A stretch of 64,000 nucleotides of DNA from Basidiobolus meristosporus CBS 931.73 (taxonomy: Eukaryota; Basidiobolomycota; Basidiobolomycetes; Basidiobolales; Basidiobolaceae). A program made the position numbers and the translations under genes. Position 1 is the first letter of the stretch. Each line of letters begins with the position of its first letter. Positions 1 through 11,370 of this stretch are shown in pieces. A model generated the notes under the pieces. That model did not search any database. It was not told where the DNA came from and worked only from the letters and a program-made list of their open reading frames with translations. The stretch lies in assembly GCA_002104905.1 (NCBI GenBank), contig MCFE01000250.1, positions 1-64,000 of the forward strand, in the 5' to 3' direction.

Positions 1-444
1 GATGTATCATCTCAAACTTGCTGAAAAGATCTGATTTTGTCTGTTTAGGTGCCTCTTGACTAAATGTAGCTATAATTTGGTTGTCCATATAAAGAACTAG
101 GATGATCACACACTTTTGAGCTGTTTCACATATATGCTGTGATCTGGAGTGCTATGAGAGAACCCAATTTCCTCTAGATGTGTCAATCTTGTTATACCAT
201 GCTCTTGGTGCCTGCATAAGCCCATACAGCAATTTCTTAAGTTTGCACATCCTATGGTGATCTTTTGGATTGGTAAAACCTTTTGGTTGCTCCATATACA
301 TAGATTCTTACAAATCCCCATTTAAAAGGCTGTTTTGACATCCATTTGGTGTAAATCCAGACTGTGTACAGCCGCCAGGGCTAGAACTGTCCTAATGGAG
401 TTAAACTTGGCAACCAGAGCAAGTGTTTCCTCAAAGTCTAGTCT

Positions 445-1245
445 CTAGAACTGGGAATAGCCTTTAGCCACCAATTTAGCCTTGTACATATCAACAGCAC
501 CATTTGAGGTTATCTCAATCTTGTAGACCCATCTACATCCTATTGGCTTTTGCCCATTTAGTAAATCTACCAGTTTCCATGTTTTTGTCTTGATTAGTGA
601 TTGGTACTCCTCCTGCATAGCTTGGTGCCATATGGTTGCATCTGGACTTTGCATTGCCTGTTCCAGATTCTGAGGTTTGGCACATGAGACAAGATATGCT
701 TCTTCATAATCATTGAAAGTCTGCCACCAGAATCCAGGGGCATTTCTTACTTGGGTAGGCCTCCTAACTGGGATAATTTGCTCTGATCTGGAACTAGAAG
801 AATTATCATCTTCATCTGGTTGAGTTAGGTATGTATCTTCTTCATTTGTGCTGATTGTATCATCAGGTACCTGGCCAATGAATTCAGTGGCTTTGTGATC
901 TATATTCTCCTCAAATGGAGTGCCCTTGCTCTTGATTAGCTTTTGAACTTGGCCATCATATACTCTATGCCTTTTAATATCTTCACAATACCCAAGAAAG
1001 ATCCATTTCCTACTCTTTGGTTCCAATTTGGAGTGTTTTTTGTCAGGGATGCAATAAAAACCATCACTGCCAAAGATCTTGAGGTGCTGCAGATCTAGCT
1101 TTTTGCCTCTAGATGCTTCAAAGGGTGTAGAATCACAGGGAGCTGTTTTTTGGCAGCTGTTCTTGATGTAAACTGCAGTAGTAACAGATTCAGCCCAGAA
1201 CTTGTGGCCCATTCCCTTGTCATGTAGCATAGATCTTCCCATCAC
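445..1245 (-). pseudogene. Copia integrase C-terminus and start of reverse transcriptase, element A
   Basis: About 266 residues. The first part is the C-terminal half of a copia integrase (KFWAESVTTAVYIKN, then the GYCE...RHRVYD region). An acidic, serine-rich linker follows, and then the start of a copia reverse transcriptase (IGCRWVYKIE...YKAKLVAKGYSQ). The integrase catalytic core lies upstream in broken frames around 1250-1800. The continuing reverse transcriptase (444 down to 1) is frame-broken; its catalytic box reads like Y-M-D-N instead of Y-V-D-D near base 85, so the enzyme is inactive. Confidence 0.85.
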
Positions 1246-1844
1246 TACTATTGTTATATTTGCACTTTCTGCTACTCCATTTTGCTGTGGAGTATTAGGG
1301 ACTGTGGTCTACTAAACTATACCAGTAGATGAGCAGAAATTTGCAAATTCCTTTGAGCAGTATTGCCCTCCATTGTCACTTTGTAGCACTTTTCAATTTA
1401 CACCCAGCTTGTGTTTCTGCCATGTTCTGGAAGTGCTTAAATGTTTCCAATGCTTCATCCTTATTTTTGAGGAAATACACCCATCTATATTTTGTCTGTC
1501 ATCAATAAATGTCATTGAGTATCTCCTGGCTCCAAAGGAAAGTGTTCTCATGGGGCCACATATGTCTAAGTGTACAATAGCCAATAACTAGGTAGTATAG
1601 ACGTCTTCTGAGCTCTTTAGATGTTACCTAGCTTGTTTGCCATCTGAACACCTCTTACAAATATTCAATTGGATTCAAATGGGGTATTTAAGGCCCAAAA
1701 CAAGCTGATTTTTTACAAATTGGGTCATTTTCCAAGCCACAATGTGTCCTAGCCTCCTATGCCATGTCTCCCAGCTAGTTTCATCAGTTTCAGCAATGTT
1801 GACATATTCAGGTCAATGATCTAGCATGGTAACTTGTATATATT

Positions 1845-2366
1845 TCAATCACTGATTCCCAAAGCTAATTTTTGTCCATTTTGACTCAGTATTGAGCAGC
1901 TCATCTTAATAAAAACAAATTTCAATCCCAGAGCAGTTACTTTACTGACTGAGAGTAGGTTCTTGGCTATTCCAGGTACAAAGAGTACATCAGTCAGTCT
2001 TGCTGTTGTTGCCCCCGAGCTATCACTCATATTCAGTTGTATAGACCCACTGACGGTAGCTTCCATAACAGAGTTATCTTCCAGATGAGCCTTTCTTAAG
2101 GGAATAGTTGTGAAGTTGCTGAACCACTCCTTTAGACCACAAATATGCTGTGATACTTGTGAGTCAATATTCCATTCATTACTTTGGCTACTTGCGCTGG
2201 CTTGTATGGTTACAAATAACTGTTCATCAGTGCTTATATGGTTTGCCTGCTCTAGTTTATATTTTTTGTCTACTTGTTTCTTCTGGCATTCTCTTGCCCA
2301 GTGTCCTGGCTTTTTACAGTGGTTACAGCAACCAGCTTTTCTTTGGTTTTGTTCCTTTGACTTCAT
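1845..2366 (-). pseudogene. Copia zinc knuckle and protease fragment of element A
   Basis: The first 30 residues hold a CCHC zinc knuckle (CNHCKKPGHWARECQKK), which binds element RNA. About 60 residues later comes the aspartic protease active-site region, NIDSQVSQHICG. Copia proteases normally read D-S/T-G-A-S-x-H at this place; here the glycine is replaced by glutamine, so the protease is probably dead. The expected downstream copia protease landmark (LFVPGIAKNLLSVSK) follows at the normal distance. The fragment ends in a stop before integrase. Confidence 0.8.
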
Positions 2367-2921
2367 TCATGAGTTCCTTTCTGAGCTGAATAAAGCATTA
2401 TCTTCAATTTTCTCTGCTTCATCATTGCATCTGAGTTCTTGACGGAGTAATCTTCCTTTGACGTAGTGTAAAGACAAATTGTCTTCTCTGCTTTCAAAAG
2501 AAGGGATGAGTGACACATACTCATCTGGTAGGCTGCAAAGCAGACAGAGTATCTTTTCTTCATCATCTGCACAAGCAATAATACTGTAAAGTTTGTCTGC
2601 AAGTGTCTCCATTCTGGTAATGAGTTGTAGCATGTCATCATCTGGCTTCTTTCTCATGTTGAAGTACTTTTGTTTTAAATAAAGCTTGCTTGATACTGAC
2701 TTTGCTCTAAAGATCTTTTTTAAGGATTCCCATGCTGCATTGGCAGTAATTGAGGCACAGACTTGTTCATTGAAGGAATCTGGCACATTGGTACATATGG
2801 CATTAAAGGCCTTTCTCTCCTTCTCTTGAAACTTCTCCACTTCTTCTGCAGTTCCTTTGGGTTCAACTTCTTTTCCTCTTACCATATTCCAAAGCTTCCT
2901 TTCCTCAGGGTGGATCTGCAT
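2367..2921 (-). pseudogene. Copia gag (UBN2/DUF4219-type) fragment of element A
   Basis: About 184 residues resembling the gag polyprotein of Ty1/copia elements. It has the typical spacing of a tryptophan-rich start, then a run ending in a motif like NMRKKPDDD and a stretch ending LCSLPDEY. Gag packages the element RNA into virus-like particles in the cytoplasm. The normal start lies further upstream (towards 3008), where a stop or frameshift separates it. The C-terminal zinc knuckle is in the next open stretch (2366-1845), in another frame. The break shows decay. Confidence 0.8.
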
Positions 2922-3044
2922 CTTATTTTCCAGAGTCTGTAGCTCTTTCCATCAAACCTCACCTTTATAGGAAATGTTTGTGGTGTTCTGTTTGCTGGTA
3001 GAAGTCATCTTTAGAATAGGTTAAGGCAATTGGGGCTCAAAACC

Positions 3045-3404
3045 TGTTGCAATTTAAGAAGTGATTTGGATATAAGGAACTTGTCAAGAAATAGTGATAA
3101 TAGTTGAACTGTTGTTTATTAAAAAAGAAGCTCAGTATTTTTCCTTTGTAGAAGGAATACAGCTGTATCACTAACTAAGGAGAGTTTCTCAATATTCAGG
3201 AGCATACTGTAACAGTTTCAGGGTTAGTACATAATGTTTAGTAATGGTGCTAATTTGATCACAACTATAAGAGAATAATCATGAGATCATAGATCTGAAG
3301 AAAGTGGCAGAGTTAGAGCTGTAATTTAGTCCCACTTTGACCAAGACTAGTTCAGAAAGTAAATTTTTAGCTGCAGAATGATACCAAACATTAATATTAC
3401 AACA
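3045..3404 (-). repeat. 5' LTR of copia A
   Basis: A 360-base LTR in minus orientation with ends TGTTG...CAACA when read along the element. It is closely similar to the LTRs at 5105-5472, 9346-9713, 11532-11898 and 12967-13335. The internal side is followed by the same 13-base sequence (GGTTTTGAGCCCC, here on the minus strand at 3044-3032) seen after the LTR at 5105-5472. Confidence 0.85.
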
Positions 3405-4340
3405 GATCAAGGTGCATTTCTTATTCTGATACATCTCCTAACTGGGATAATCTGCACCAATTAGGAGCTGGCAGAACTATCTTCTGTATCTGGTGGCTTT
3501 AGGTAGGCATCTTCTTGATTGTTATGGATTGCATCATCAATCAGCTGCCCAATTATTCTACTGGATTTTGGATTGGAACTCTCCTTAAATTCAACATCTC
3601 TGCTGATGATTTTTTGTTCCAACTTTCAGCATTCTTTGTCAGTGATGTCATGGAAGTCTTACTGCCAAAGATCCTGGGGTGCTGGAGGCCTAACTCTGGC
3701 CTGTACAAGCTCCAAAGGGTATAGAATTGTGTAGTGCTGTTGTTGGGCATCTATTCTTAATCTAAACTGCGGTAGCAACAGATTCAGCCCAAAGCATGTT
3801 TTACACTTCCTTATCATGTGGCATAGATTTCCCATCTGTACTACTGTTCTATTTGCATGTTCTGCTAGTTCATTTGGCTATGAAGTATAAGTAACAGTGG
3901 TCTGTTGTAGTAAACCAGTAGACAAGAAGTATTTTGCAAACAACTAGGTGTGTTACAAGTCTTGTATATATAACTTCATATAGTATCTCAGGTTTGCTGT
4001 TGTTCCCCTGAGATATCACTCTTAGTCACCTGTATGGACTCACTGGCAGTAGCTTCCAGTACAGAGTTGTCTCCAAGATAAACCATTCTTGCGCCAATAG
4101 TCTTTAAGTTGCACAACTACTCCTTTATACTGCAAATATGTTGTGATGGTCTAGAGTCCATATTTCATTCATTACTTTGGTTACTTGCTCTCACTTGTAC
4201 AGTTACAAGTAACTGTTGATCAGTAGTAATTTGCTTTGCTTGCACCAGTTTCTGCTTTTCATCTGCTTGTATCTTCCTGCACTCTCTTGCCCAGTGTCCT
4301 GGCTGATTACAGTAGTTACTGCAACCAGGTTTCTTTGGCA
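3405..4340 (-). mobile_element. Internally deleted copia family-1 remnant, minus strand
   Basis: Read on the minus strand from 4340, this holds a zinc knuckle (CNYCNQPGHWARECRKI at about 4310-4260) and a decayed protease region. It then jumps directly to integrase sequence (about 3960-3420). The order is that of copia family 1, but reverse transcriptase and LTRs are missing and much of the middle is deleted. It abuts the LTR of element A at 3404 and changes abruptly at about 4340 into plus-strand copia sequence. No intact reading frame is present. Confidence 0.7.
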
Positions 4341-5104
4341 AAAAGGGACCTATCTTGGTTATTGTGAGGATACTAGATGGCACAGACTGTATGATGTCAA
4401 AGTCCAAAAGCTGATCAAGAGCAGTGATGTTATATTTGAGGAGAGTTCAGATCAGAGAGCCACTGAAATAATTGGCCAGCTGCATAATGATGCAATCAAT
4501 ATTAATGAAGAAGATATGTACCTAATTCAGCCAGATATGGAAGATAATTCTACCAGCTCCACAGCATAGCAGCTTATCCCAGTTAGGACATCTACCAGAA
4601 TAAGAAATGCCCCTGGATACTGGTGGCTGACATCCAATCATTGTTAAGAAACCTATCTTGCATCATGAGCCAAATATCAGAATCTGGAACAGGCAATGAA
4701 AAGCCCAGATGCAACAATGTGGTAACAAGCCATGCAGGAGGAGAACCAACCACTGGTCAGGGCAAAATGTGAGAAATGGGAGATTTACTAAGTGGGAGAA
4801 AGCCAATAGGATTTAGATAGGCCTACAAGATGAAGATGACCTCAAATGGTACCATTGAGAAATACAAGGCTAAATTGGTGGTTAGAGGTCATTCCCAGAT
4901 CTAGGGACTAGACTTAAGTAAACAGTGGCTCTGGTTGCCAAGATTAACTCCATTAGGACAGTTCTAGTCCCTGCAGCTGTGCACTCTCAAGATCTGCGCC
5001 AAATGAAATTCAAAACAGTCTTTCTAGATGGTGATCTGCAAGAAACTATTTTTATAGAGTAATGAGAAGGTTTACCATTCCAGAGGGCCCTTATAAGGTG
5101 TGCA
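4341..5104 (+). mobile_element. Left half of copia element C (family 1), integrase end to reverse transcriptase
   Basis: Plus-strand copia sequence running from the integrase C-terminus (YLGYCEDTRWHRLYD at about 4350) through the linker into the first third of reverse transcriptase, with many stops. It breaks off at 5104 at the point equal to base ~8203 of element B, and the same reading resumes at 9714 on the far side of element B. This shows that element B inserted into element C. The 5' part of C (LTR, gag, protease) is missing because of the head-on junction at about 4340. Confidence 0.75.
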
Positions 5105-5472
5105 TGTTGATATTTTGGACTATTTGGTATCATTCTGCAGCTAAAAATTTACTTAACAATTTTGGCCTAGTCTTGGTCACTGTAGGACTAATTTACAGCT
5201 CTAACTTTGCCACTTTCTGCAGATCTATGATCTTATGATTATTCCCCATAGTCAGGATCAAGATAACATTATTACTAAGCATTATGTACTAACCCTGAAA
5301 CTGTTACAGAATGCTCCTGAATATTGAGAAACCCTCCTTAGTTAGTGATACAGCTGTATTACTTCTACAATGGTATAAATACTGAGCTTCTTTATTAATA
5401 AACAACAGTTCAACTATTATCACTATTGCTTGATAGGTTCCTTATATCCAAATCACTTCTTAAATTGCAACA
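5105..5472 (+). repeat. 5' LTR of copia B
   Basis: A 368-base LTR with TGTTG...CAACA ends. It has a TATA-like stretch (GGTATAAATACTGAGC at about 5372) before the expected transcript start. Its partner at 9346-9713 has the same length. Confidence 0.88.
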
Positions 5473-5485
5473 GGTTTTGAGCCCC
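5473..5485 (+). promoter_or_regulatory. Putative primer-binding site of copia B
   Basis: GGTTTTGAGCCCC directly follows the LTR. It resembles the complement of the anticodon arm of initiator tRNA-Met (GGTTATGAGCCC) rather than the tRNA 3' end, as known for Drosophila copia, which is primed by a half tRNA. One base of the anticodon complement differs (TTG for ATG). The same sequence follows the LTR of element A. Confidence 0.55.
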
Positions 5486-5508
5486 AATTGCCTTAATCTA
5501 TTCTAAAG

Positions 5509-6240
5509 ATGACTTCTACCAGCAAAAAGAAACGCAAACATCTTCCCTGTAAAGGAGTAGTTTGATGGAAAGAACTACAGACTCTGGAAAATCAAGATGC
5601 AGCTCCACCTTGAGGAAAGGAAGCTTTGGAGTCTGGTAACAGGAAAATAAGTTGAACCCAAAGGAACAGTAGAAGAAGTGGAGAAGTTTCAAGAGAAGGA
5701 GAGAAAGGTCTTTAATGCCATATGTATCAATGTGGAAGATTCCTTCAATGAACTAATCTGTGCCACAAATACTGCCAATGCAGCATGGGAATCCTTAGAG
5801 AAGATCTTTAAAACAAAGTGAGTATCAAGCAAGCTTTATTAAAACAAAAGTTTTTCAACATGAGGAAAAAGCCAGATGATGGCATGCAACAACTCATTGC
5901 CAGAATGGAGACACTAGCAGAAGAACTTTACAGTATTAATACTTGTGTAGATGATGAAGAAAAGATACTTTGTCTGCTTTGCAGCCTACCAGAAGAGTAT
6001 GAGACACTCAGAAGACAATTTGACTTTAGACTATGTCAAAGGAAGACTTCTCCATAAAGAACTCAGACTTAATAATCAAGCAGAGAAAATTGAAGATAAT
6101 GCTCTGTTCAGTTCAGAAAGGCACACAGAATAGAAGGGAAGGCAACAAAACCAAAGAAAACTTGGTTGCCACTACTATTGTAAAATGCCACAACACTGGG
6201 CAAGCAAATGCAAGAAGAAACAAGCAGACAAAAAACAGAA
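5509..6240 (+). pseudogene. Copia B gag with zinc knuckle
   Basis: It starts at the ATG at 5509, 36 bases after the primer-binding-like site. The similarity to copia gag passes through several frames: near 5580-5810, 5818-6010 (MRKKPDDG... LCSLPEEYE), 6030-6130, and a zinc knuckle (about 6165-6215) whose first cysteines lie in a different frame from the last. At least three frame breaks are needed to read it, so it is non-functional. It corresponds to 2921-2250 of element A. Confidence 0.75.
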
Positions 6241-6529
6241 ACTAGAGCAGGCAAACCATATAACTACTGATGAACAGTTACTTGTAACCGTTAAGGAGAG
6301 TGCAAGTAACCAAAGTAATGAATGGTATATGGACGCTGGAGCCTCACAGCATATTTGTGGTATTAAGGAGTGGTTCAACAACTTCAAGACTATTCCCTCA
6401 AGAAAGGTTTATCTGGGAGATAACTCTGCTCTGGAAGTTACTGCAAGTGGGTCTATACAACTAAATATGATCAATAACTCAGGGCAACAACAGCAAGACT
6501 CACTGACATACTCCATGTACCTGGAGTAG
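6185..6529 (+). pseudogene. Copia B protease fragment
   Basis: This stretch follows the zinc knuckle and contains the aspartic protease active site YMDAGASQHICG at about residue 47; D-A-G-A-S replaces the usual D-S/T-G-A-S. The flap region follows, but a frameshift at about 6485 ends the open frame before the landmark that reads YVPGVAKNLLSVS in intact copies. Confidence 0.75.
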
Positions 6530-6633
6530 CTAAGAACTTGCTCTCAGTCAGTGAGGCAACTGCTTAGGTACTGAAACTTGTTGTTACTAAGATGAGCTGC
6601 TCAATATTGAGTGAGAATTAACAAAAATTAGCT

Positions 6634-7620
6634 TTGGGAATCAAAGATCACAATATGAACAAGCTACAATGCAAGATTGTTGAACTTGAGTATGTCAACA
6701 TTTCTGAAACTGATGCAACTAGCTGGGTGACATGGCATAGGAGGCTAGAAAACATTGGAGAACAGAAAATGAGCCAATTGGTGCAGAATCAGCTTGTTTT
6801 AGGCCTAAAATACTCAGTTCCAGTCAAACTGGATATTTGTAAGGGATGTTCATATGGCAAACAAGCTAGGAAACATTTTAAGAGCTCAGAATGCATCAGT
6901 ACCACCAAAATATTGGCTATTGTACACTCAGACCTATGTGTCCACATGAGAACACTGTCCATTGTAGCTTAGAGATACTTTATGATGTTTTTTGATGACA
7001 AAACATGATATACATGGGTGTACTTTCTCAAAACAAAGGATGAAGCTTTAGAAACATTTAAGCACTTCAAGAACATGGCAGAAACACAAGCTGGGTGTAA
7101 ACTGAAGGTGCTACAAAGTTACAATGGAGGAGAATACTGTTCAGAGGAATTTGTAAAATGCTGCTTGTCTACTGGTACACTTCAGCTGACCACAATCCCT
7201 CATACTTTACAGCAAAATGGAGTAGCAGAATGTACAAATGGAACAATAGTAGAACTGGGAAGATCTATGCTACATAATAAGGGAATGGACTACAAGTTTT
7301 GGGCTGAATCTTCAACTACTGCAGCTTACATCAAGAACTGATGTCAGAAAACAGATCTGCATGATTCTACACCCCTTGAAGCATATACAGGCAAACACTA
7401 GATCTCCAGCACCTTGAGATCATTGGCAGTGCTGTTTTATAGCATCCCTGACACAAAACACTTAAAGTTGGAACCAAAGTGTAGGAAACAGATCTTTCTT
7501 GGGTATTGTGATGATACTAAAGGGCATAGAGTTTATGATGGCAACATTCAGGAGCTGATCAAGATATCATTGGCCAGCTGCCTGATGATGCAATCAGCAC
7601 TAATGTAGAAAATATGTATC
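6634..7620 (+). pseudogene. Copia B integrase (split)
   Basis: The stretch covers the pre-integrase zinc domain (WHRRLENIGEQ... CKGCSYGKQAR) at 6730-6870, the start of the catalytic core (VHSDLC at about 6925), the core continuation in 7018-7341 (YNGGEYCSEEF, QQNGVAECTNG with the third catalytic acid region) and the C-terminal part in 7414-7608. Stops at 6970 and 7340 and a deletion near 7560 break it. Integrase would insert element cDNA into the genome. Confidence 0.8.
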
Positions 7621-9320
7621 AAATCCAGCCAGATACAGAAAATATTACTACCAGGTCCAGATCAGAACAGATTATCCCAGTTAGGAGATCTACCAGAATA
7701 AGAAATGCCAATGGATCCCAGAGGCAGACATCCAATGATCATGAAGAAGCTTATCTTGCCTTATGTGCCAAACCTCAGAATCTGGAACAGGCAATGCAAA
7801 GTTCAGATGCTACTATGTGGCAACAAGCAATGCAGGGGGAGTACCAATCACTGATCAATGCAAAAATGTGGGTACTGGTAGATTTACCAAATTGGAGAAA
7901 GCCAATAGGATGTAGATGGGTCTACAAGATTGAGATAACCTCCAATGGTGCTGTTGATATGTACAAGGCTAGATTAGTGGCTAAAGGCTACTTCCAAATC
8001 CAGGGACTAGACTTTAAGGAAATATTTGCTCTGGTTGCCAGGTTTAACTCCATAAGGACAGTTCTAGCCCTGGCAGCTGCACAAAGTCTAGATCTACACT
8101 AAATGGAAGTCAAAATAGCCTTTCCAAGTGGGGATTTGCAAGAAACTATATATATAGAGCAACCAGAAGGTTTCACCCATACAAAAGACCCCCATAAGGT
8201 GTGCAAACTGAGAAAATTGCTGTATGGGCTTAAGCAGGCACCTAGAGCATAGTATAACAAGATTGACACATATCTAGAGGAAATTTGGTTCTCTTGTAGC
8301 ACTGCAGATCACAGTATATATTTGAAGGAGCTCAAAAAGGGCGTGATCATCCTAGTCATCTATGTGGATGACCTAATTATAGCTACAAGTTACTAAAAGG
8401 CACTTAAACAGACAAAATCAGATCTTTTCAACAAGTTTGAGATAAAAGATTTTGGAAAATTGAGCTATTTTCTTGAAATTGAGGTCAACTTTAAGATACC
8501 TATGCAGAGAATCGTGCTGAATCAGTCTATGTACATCAGGGACATTCTTAGATGCTTCAAAATGGAAAATTGCAAACCTGCAGCTACCCCTATGGACAAT
8601 AACCTCAATTTAAGCAAATCTCAGCTAGTATAGATGGAAATAGCTCCAAAATGGACCAAAACTTTCCCTATAAATCAGTGGTTAATAGCCTAATGTACTT
8701 GATGGTGTCTACACCTCCAGATATTGCAGTGGCAGTTGGAATAGTAAGTTGACTCCTGCAGAATTATGAATCAGATCAAATAGCAGCACTTAAGCGCATT
8801 TGAAGATATCTACAAGGTACCATAAATATGGTACTAGAATACTCTGGAGCAGCTAATAGGCAAATATTTGATGGATATTATGATTCAGATTGGTGCAAGT
8901 ATCTGATTGACAGGCCTTCCACCACAGGCTATGTATTACTTTATGCTGGTGCAGCTATTACTTGGAGTTGCAAGAAACAGCCAAATGTGGCCCTATCTAT
9001 AACTGAAGCAGAATATATGGCTGCATGTCATGCAACTATGGGGGCTATGTGGCTACAAAAATTATTCAAAGACTTAGGTTTTAATCAGATGAACCAGCAT
9101 GTATTTACAAGGATAATCAAAGTTATATTTCATTTGCTAGAAATCCTACTATGTAAGCCAGAACTAAGCACATTGATGTAAAGCATCACTTTGTGAGGGA
9201 AGCTGTAGATAATAACTTAATAGAGTTAGTGTACTGCCCAACTAACAGAATAGTGGCAGATATATTGACAAAACCACTAGCTAGGCCACAATATGAGAAT
9301 CTCAGGGAGGAGTAAGGATT
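7614..9320 (+). pseudogene. Copia B reverse transcriptase and RNase H (split)
   Basis: The first 162 codons (7614-8102) read the linker and reverse transcriptase start (IGCRWVYKIE, KARLVAKGYFQ). After a TAA at 8100 the reading continues with VIYVDDLII at about 8357 (catalytic aspartates present), a stop at 8394, and further breaks. RNase H follows in 8828-9181 (DSDWCKYLIDRPSTTGY, SITEAEYMAA), and the typical copia end (TKPLARPQYENLR) lies at about 9270. There are multiple stops, so no functional product. Confidence 0.8.
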
Positions 9321-9345
9321 AAGAAATTATTTAGTTGAGGGGGAG

Positions 9346-9713
9346 TGTTGAAATATTGGACTCTTTGGTATCATTCTGTAGCTAAGAATTTACTTAACAA
9401 TTCTGGACTAGTCTTGGTCACTGTGGGACTAATTTACAGCTCTACCTTTGCCACTTTCTTCAGATCTATGATCTTATGATTATTCCCCTATAGTCAGGAT
9501 CAAATTAGCACTAAACTAACTATTAAGTACTAACCCTGAAACTGTTACAGAATGCTCCTGAATATGGAGAAGCCCTCCTTACGTAGTGTTACTGCTGTAT
9601 TACTTCTACAAAGGTATAAAAACTGAGCTTCTTTATTAATAAACAACAGTTCAACTATTATCACTATTTCTTGATAAGTTCCTTATATCCAAATCACTTC
9701 TTAAATTGCAACA
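9346..9713 (+). repeat. 3' LTR of copia B
   Basis: A 368-base LTR preceded by the purine tract TTGAGGGGGAG. Its ends and its TATA-like GGTATAAAAACTGAGC match the 5' LTR at 5105-5472, with scattered substitutions. Confidence 0.88.
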
Positions 9714-10299
9714 GTTTGGATCTAGGAAATTATTGTATGGGCTTAAGCAGGCAGTTAAAGCATGGTATAACAAGATGATACATATCTACAGGATATTTGG
9801 TTTGCTCACAGCACTGCAGATCACAGTATATATGTGAAACAGCTGAGAAACAGTGTGATCATCATAGTTCTTTATGTGGACAACCTAATAAAATCTAAAA
9901 GTGACCAAGAGGTACTTAAACAGACAAAATTACATCTCTTCAACAGGTTTGAGATGAAAGTTCTTGCAAAAACAAGCTACCTTCTTGGAAAAGATGCCAA
10001 GTTTGACATACATACACAGAATATTATGCTGAATCAGTCTAAAAACATCAGGGACATTTTCAAATGCTTTAAAGTAGAATATGCCAGCTTGCAGCTACCG
10101 CAATGGACAATATCCAAAAACTGAGCAAATCTCAGCCAATTTTAGGTCTTTAAGGCTCAAATATGGATCAAAACTTTCCCTATCAGTCAATGTTTAGTGG
10201 CTGGATGTAATTGATGGTGTTTACAGGTCAAGATATTGAAGTGGCAGCTTGAACAGTCAGTCAATTAATGCAAAACTCTGGATCAGATCAGATTACCGC
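9714..10299 (+). mobile_element. Middle part of copia element C (reverse transcriptase)
   Basis: This continues the reverse transcriptase interrupted at 5104, as decayed plus-strand copia sequence (LYVDNL at about 9871 in place of YVDDL; then KLHLFNRFEMK...). It runs to 10299, where a third insertion (10300-11370) interrupts it at the sequence ATTACCGC. Confidence 0.75.
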
Positions 10300-11370
10300 T
10301 GTGGTGGTGTATAAGTCCAAGGGAGAGATACGTCTAACACTTCTCAAGTGTTTTGTGTGTGGGGTGTTCACTGGGTGCAATAACCTCTGGCAAAAGCTTG
10401 CTAGGAATACCTGGGTTCTGTCTCTAATCTAATGTGAAGGGGAATAAAGCCACAAGCTTGTCAAGGGAAAACTATTGAGCTACAATCCCCAACTCAGTTG
10501 GCGTCTTAACAAAAGTATGTGCTGGGTTCAGCATCCTTTGAGATGACAATGTACTAAAGCTTCCAAAGTCAGAACAACTGTAAACTCCACCAGCAGGGAC
10601 TTGATAAGAATGCGGCTGTGGTCAATAGTTACAAAGACAGAAAAGTATCTTTGCCTGCACAAGAACAAACTTGGGAAAGAATCAAATATAATAAAAGATA
10701 CCTACTCTGAGTATTCCTCACAAGTAGTGCCTCCAAGGTCAGTTGGCTGTCAGCATGGTTTCCTGGGAGTGTCCTGCGGTCTGGGGTTGGAAGTTCAGGT
10801 AGCAGCAGGTAGCAGTGATCACACTAATCAACAAGCTGGTATATTGATAAAAGGGATAATGATTTATTGTTGAGGGATAGCCTCCCTTATATACTTTTCT
10901 CACTGGCTAAGTGATTACTAATCATGGTGCCCCAGAAGGTTCCGGATATCAATAGAAATCTTAATGACATAAGAATGACCTAAGAATGTTCTAAGTAGGT
11001 GCTGGAAGGTTCTAAGAGGCACAGCACATCCAACCAATCAGGAATCAGTATTCTGAAACCTGTGTAACATGGGGATACCATATATGGTATGGAAATGGTA
11101 GGGATGGTGACACGGGTTGATCATGTGTCATGGGTACTGGCACGGGTATTTGCCTAATATAGAAGCACTTATAGCTAGTAATCTTACATAGAGTGAGGGG
11201 TAACTTATGTAATAAGGTAAGCAGGTGTGATAGTCAACCGGCTTGTGGGATAGTAATGATTGGGTAAGACAAATGGGATAAAACTTAAATAAGTGTAGTA
11301 GAGATATAGGGAAGTAGAAAATAGGGGGATGAGCACATCTGTCAGTGGGTGTCACTGTCACCCCACTACA
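10300..11370 (-). repeat. Solo LTR-like insertion, family D, in copia element C
   Basis: About 1.07 kb without coding capacity, with TG...CA outer bases and inverted ends TGTGGTGGTGT / TGTAGTGGGGT. The host reads ATTACCGC on the left and CCGCAGTC on the right, giving a 4-base (CCGC) or 5-base (ACCGC) target duplication; the uninterrupted copia reading is restored when the insert is left out. Read on the minus strand, its central part matches 32498-33115, and its 3' half matches the leader/LTR region of the gypsy element at 35690-36030. It is therefore most likely a solo LTR of a gypsy family, in minus orientation. Confidence 0.7.

Larger units (their letters stand above)
1..3404 (-). mobile_element. 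Copia-type LTR retrotransposon A (family 1), left end outside window
   Basis: Read on the minus strand, this element starts with an LTR at 3404-3045, then a primer-binding-like site, gag, a zinc knuckle, protease, integrase and the start of reverse transcriptase, which runs off the left edge at base 1. This is the Ty1/copia order, with integrase before reverse transcriptase. It belongs to the same family as the elements at 5105-9713 and 4341-11898, because LTR, gag and integrase sequences are closely similar. The reading frame is broken in several places, so it is not autonomous as it stands. The 3' LTR is not in the window, so a target duplication cannot be checked. Confidence 0.9.
5105..9713 (+). 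mobile_element. LTR-to-LTR copia retrotransposon B (family 1), decayed coding region
   Basis: A full-span 4.6-kb element. The 5' LTR (5105-5472) is followed by a primer-binding-like site, gag (from the ATG at 5509), zinc knuckle (about 6165-6215), protease (WYMDAGASQHICG at about 6324), integrase (6634-7620), reverse transcriptase (about 7860-8600, catalytic box VIYVDDLII at about 8357), RNase H (about 8870-9320), a polypurine tract (9336-9345) and the 3' LTR (9346-9713). Gag, integrase and reverse transcriptase are each split by stops or frameshifts, so it is not autonomous. It sits inside the older element C. The flanking 5-mers (GTGCA and GTTTG) no longer match well, which fits an old insertion. 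Confidence 0.9.
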
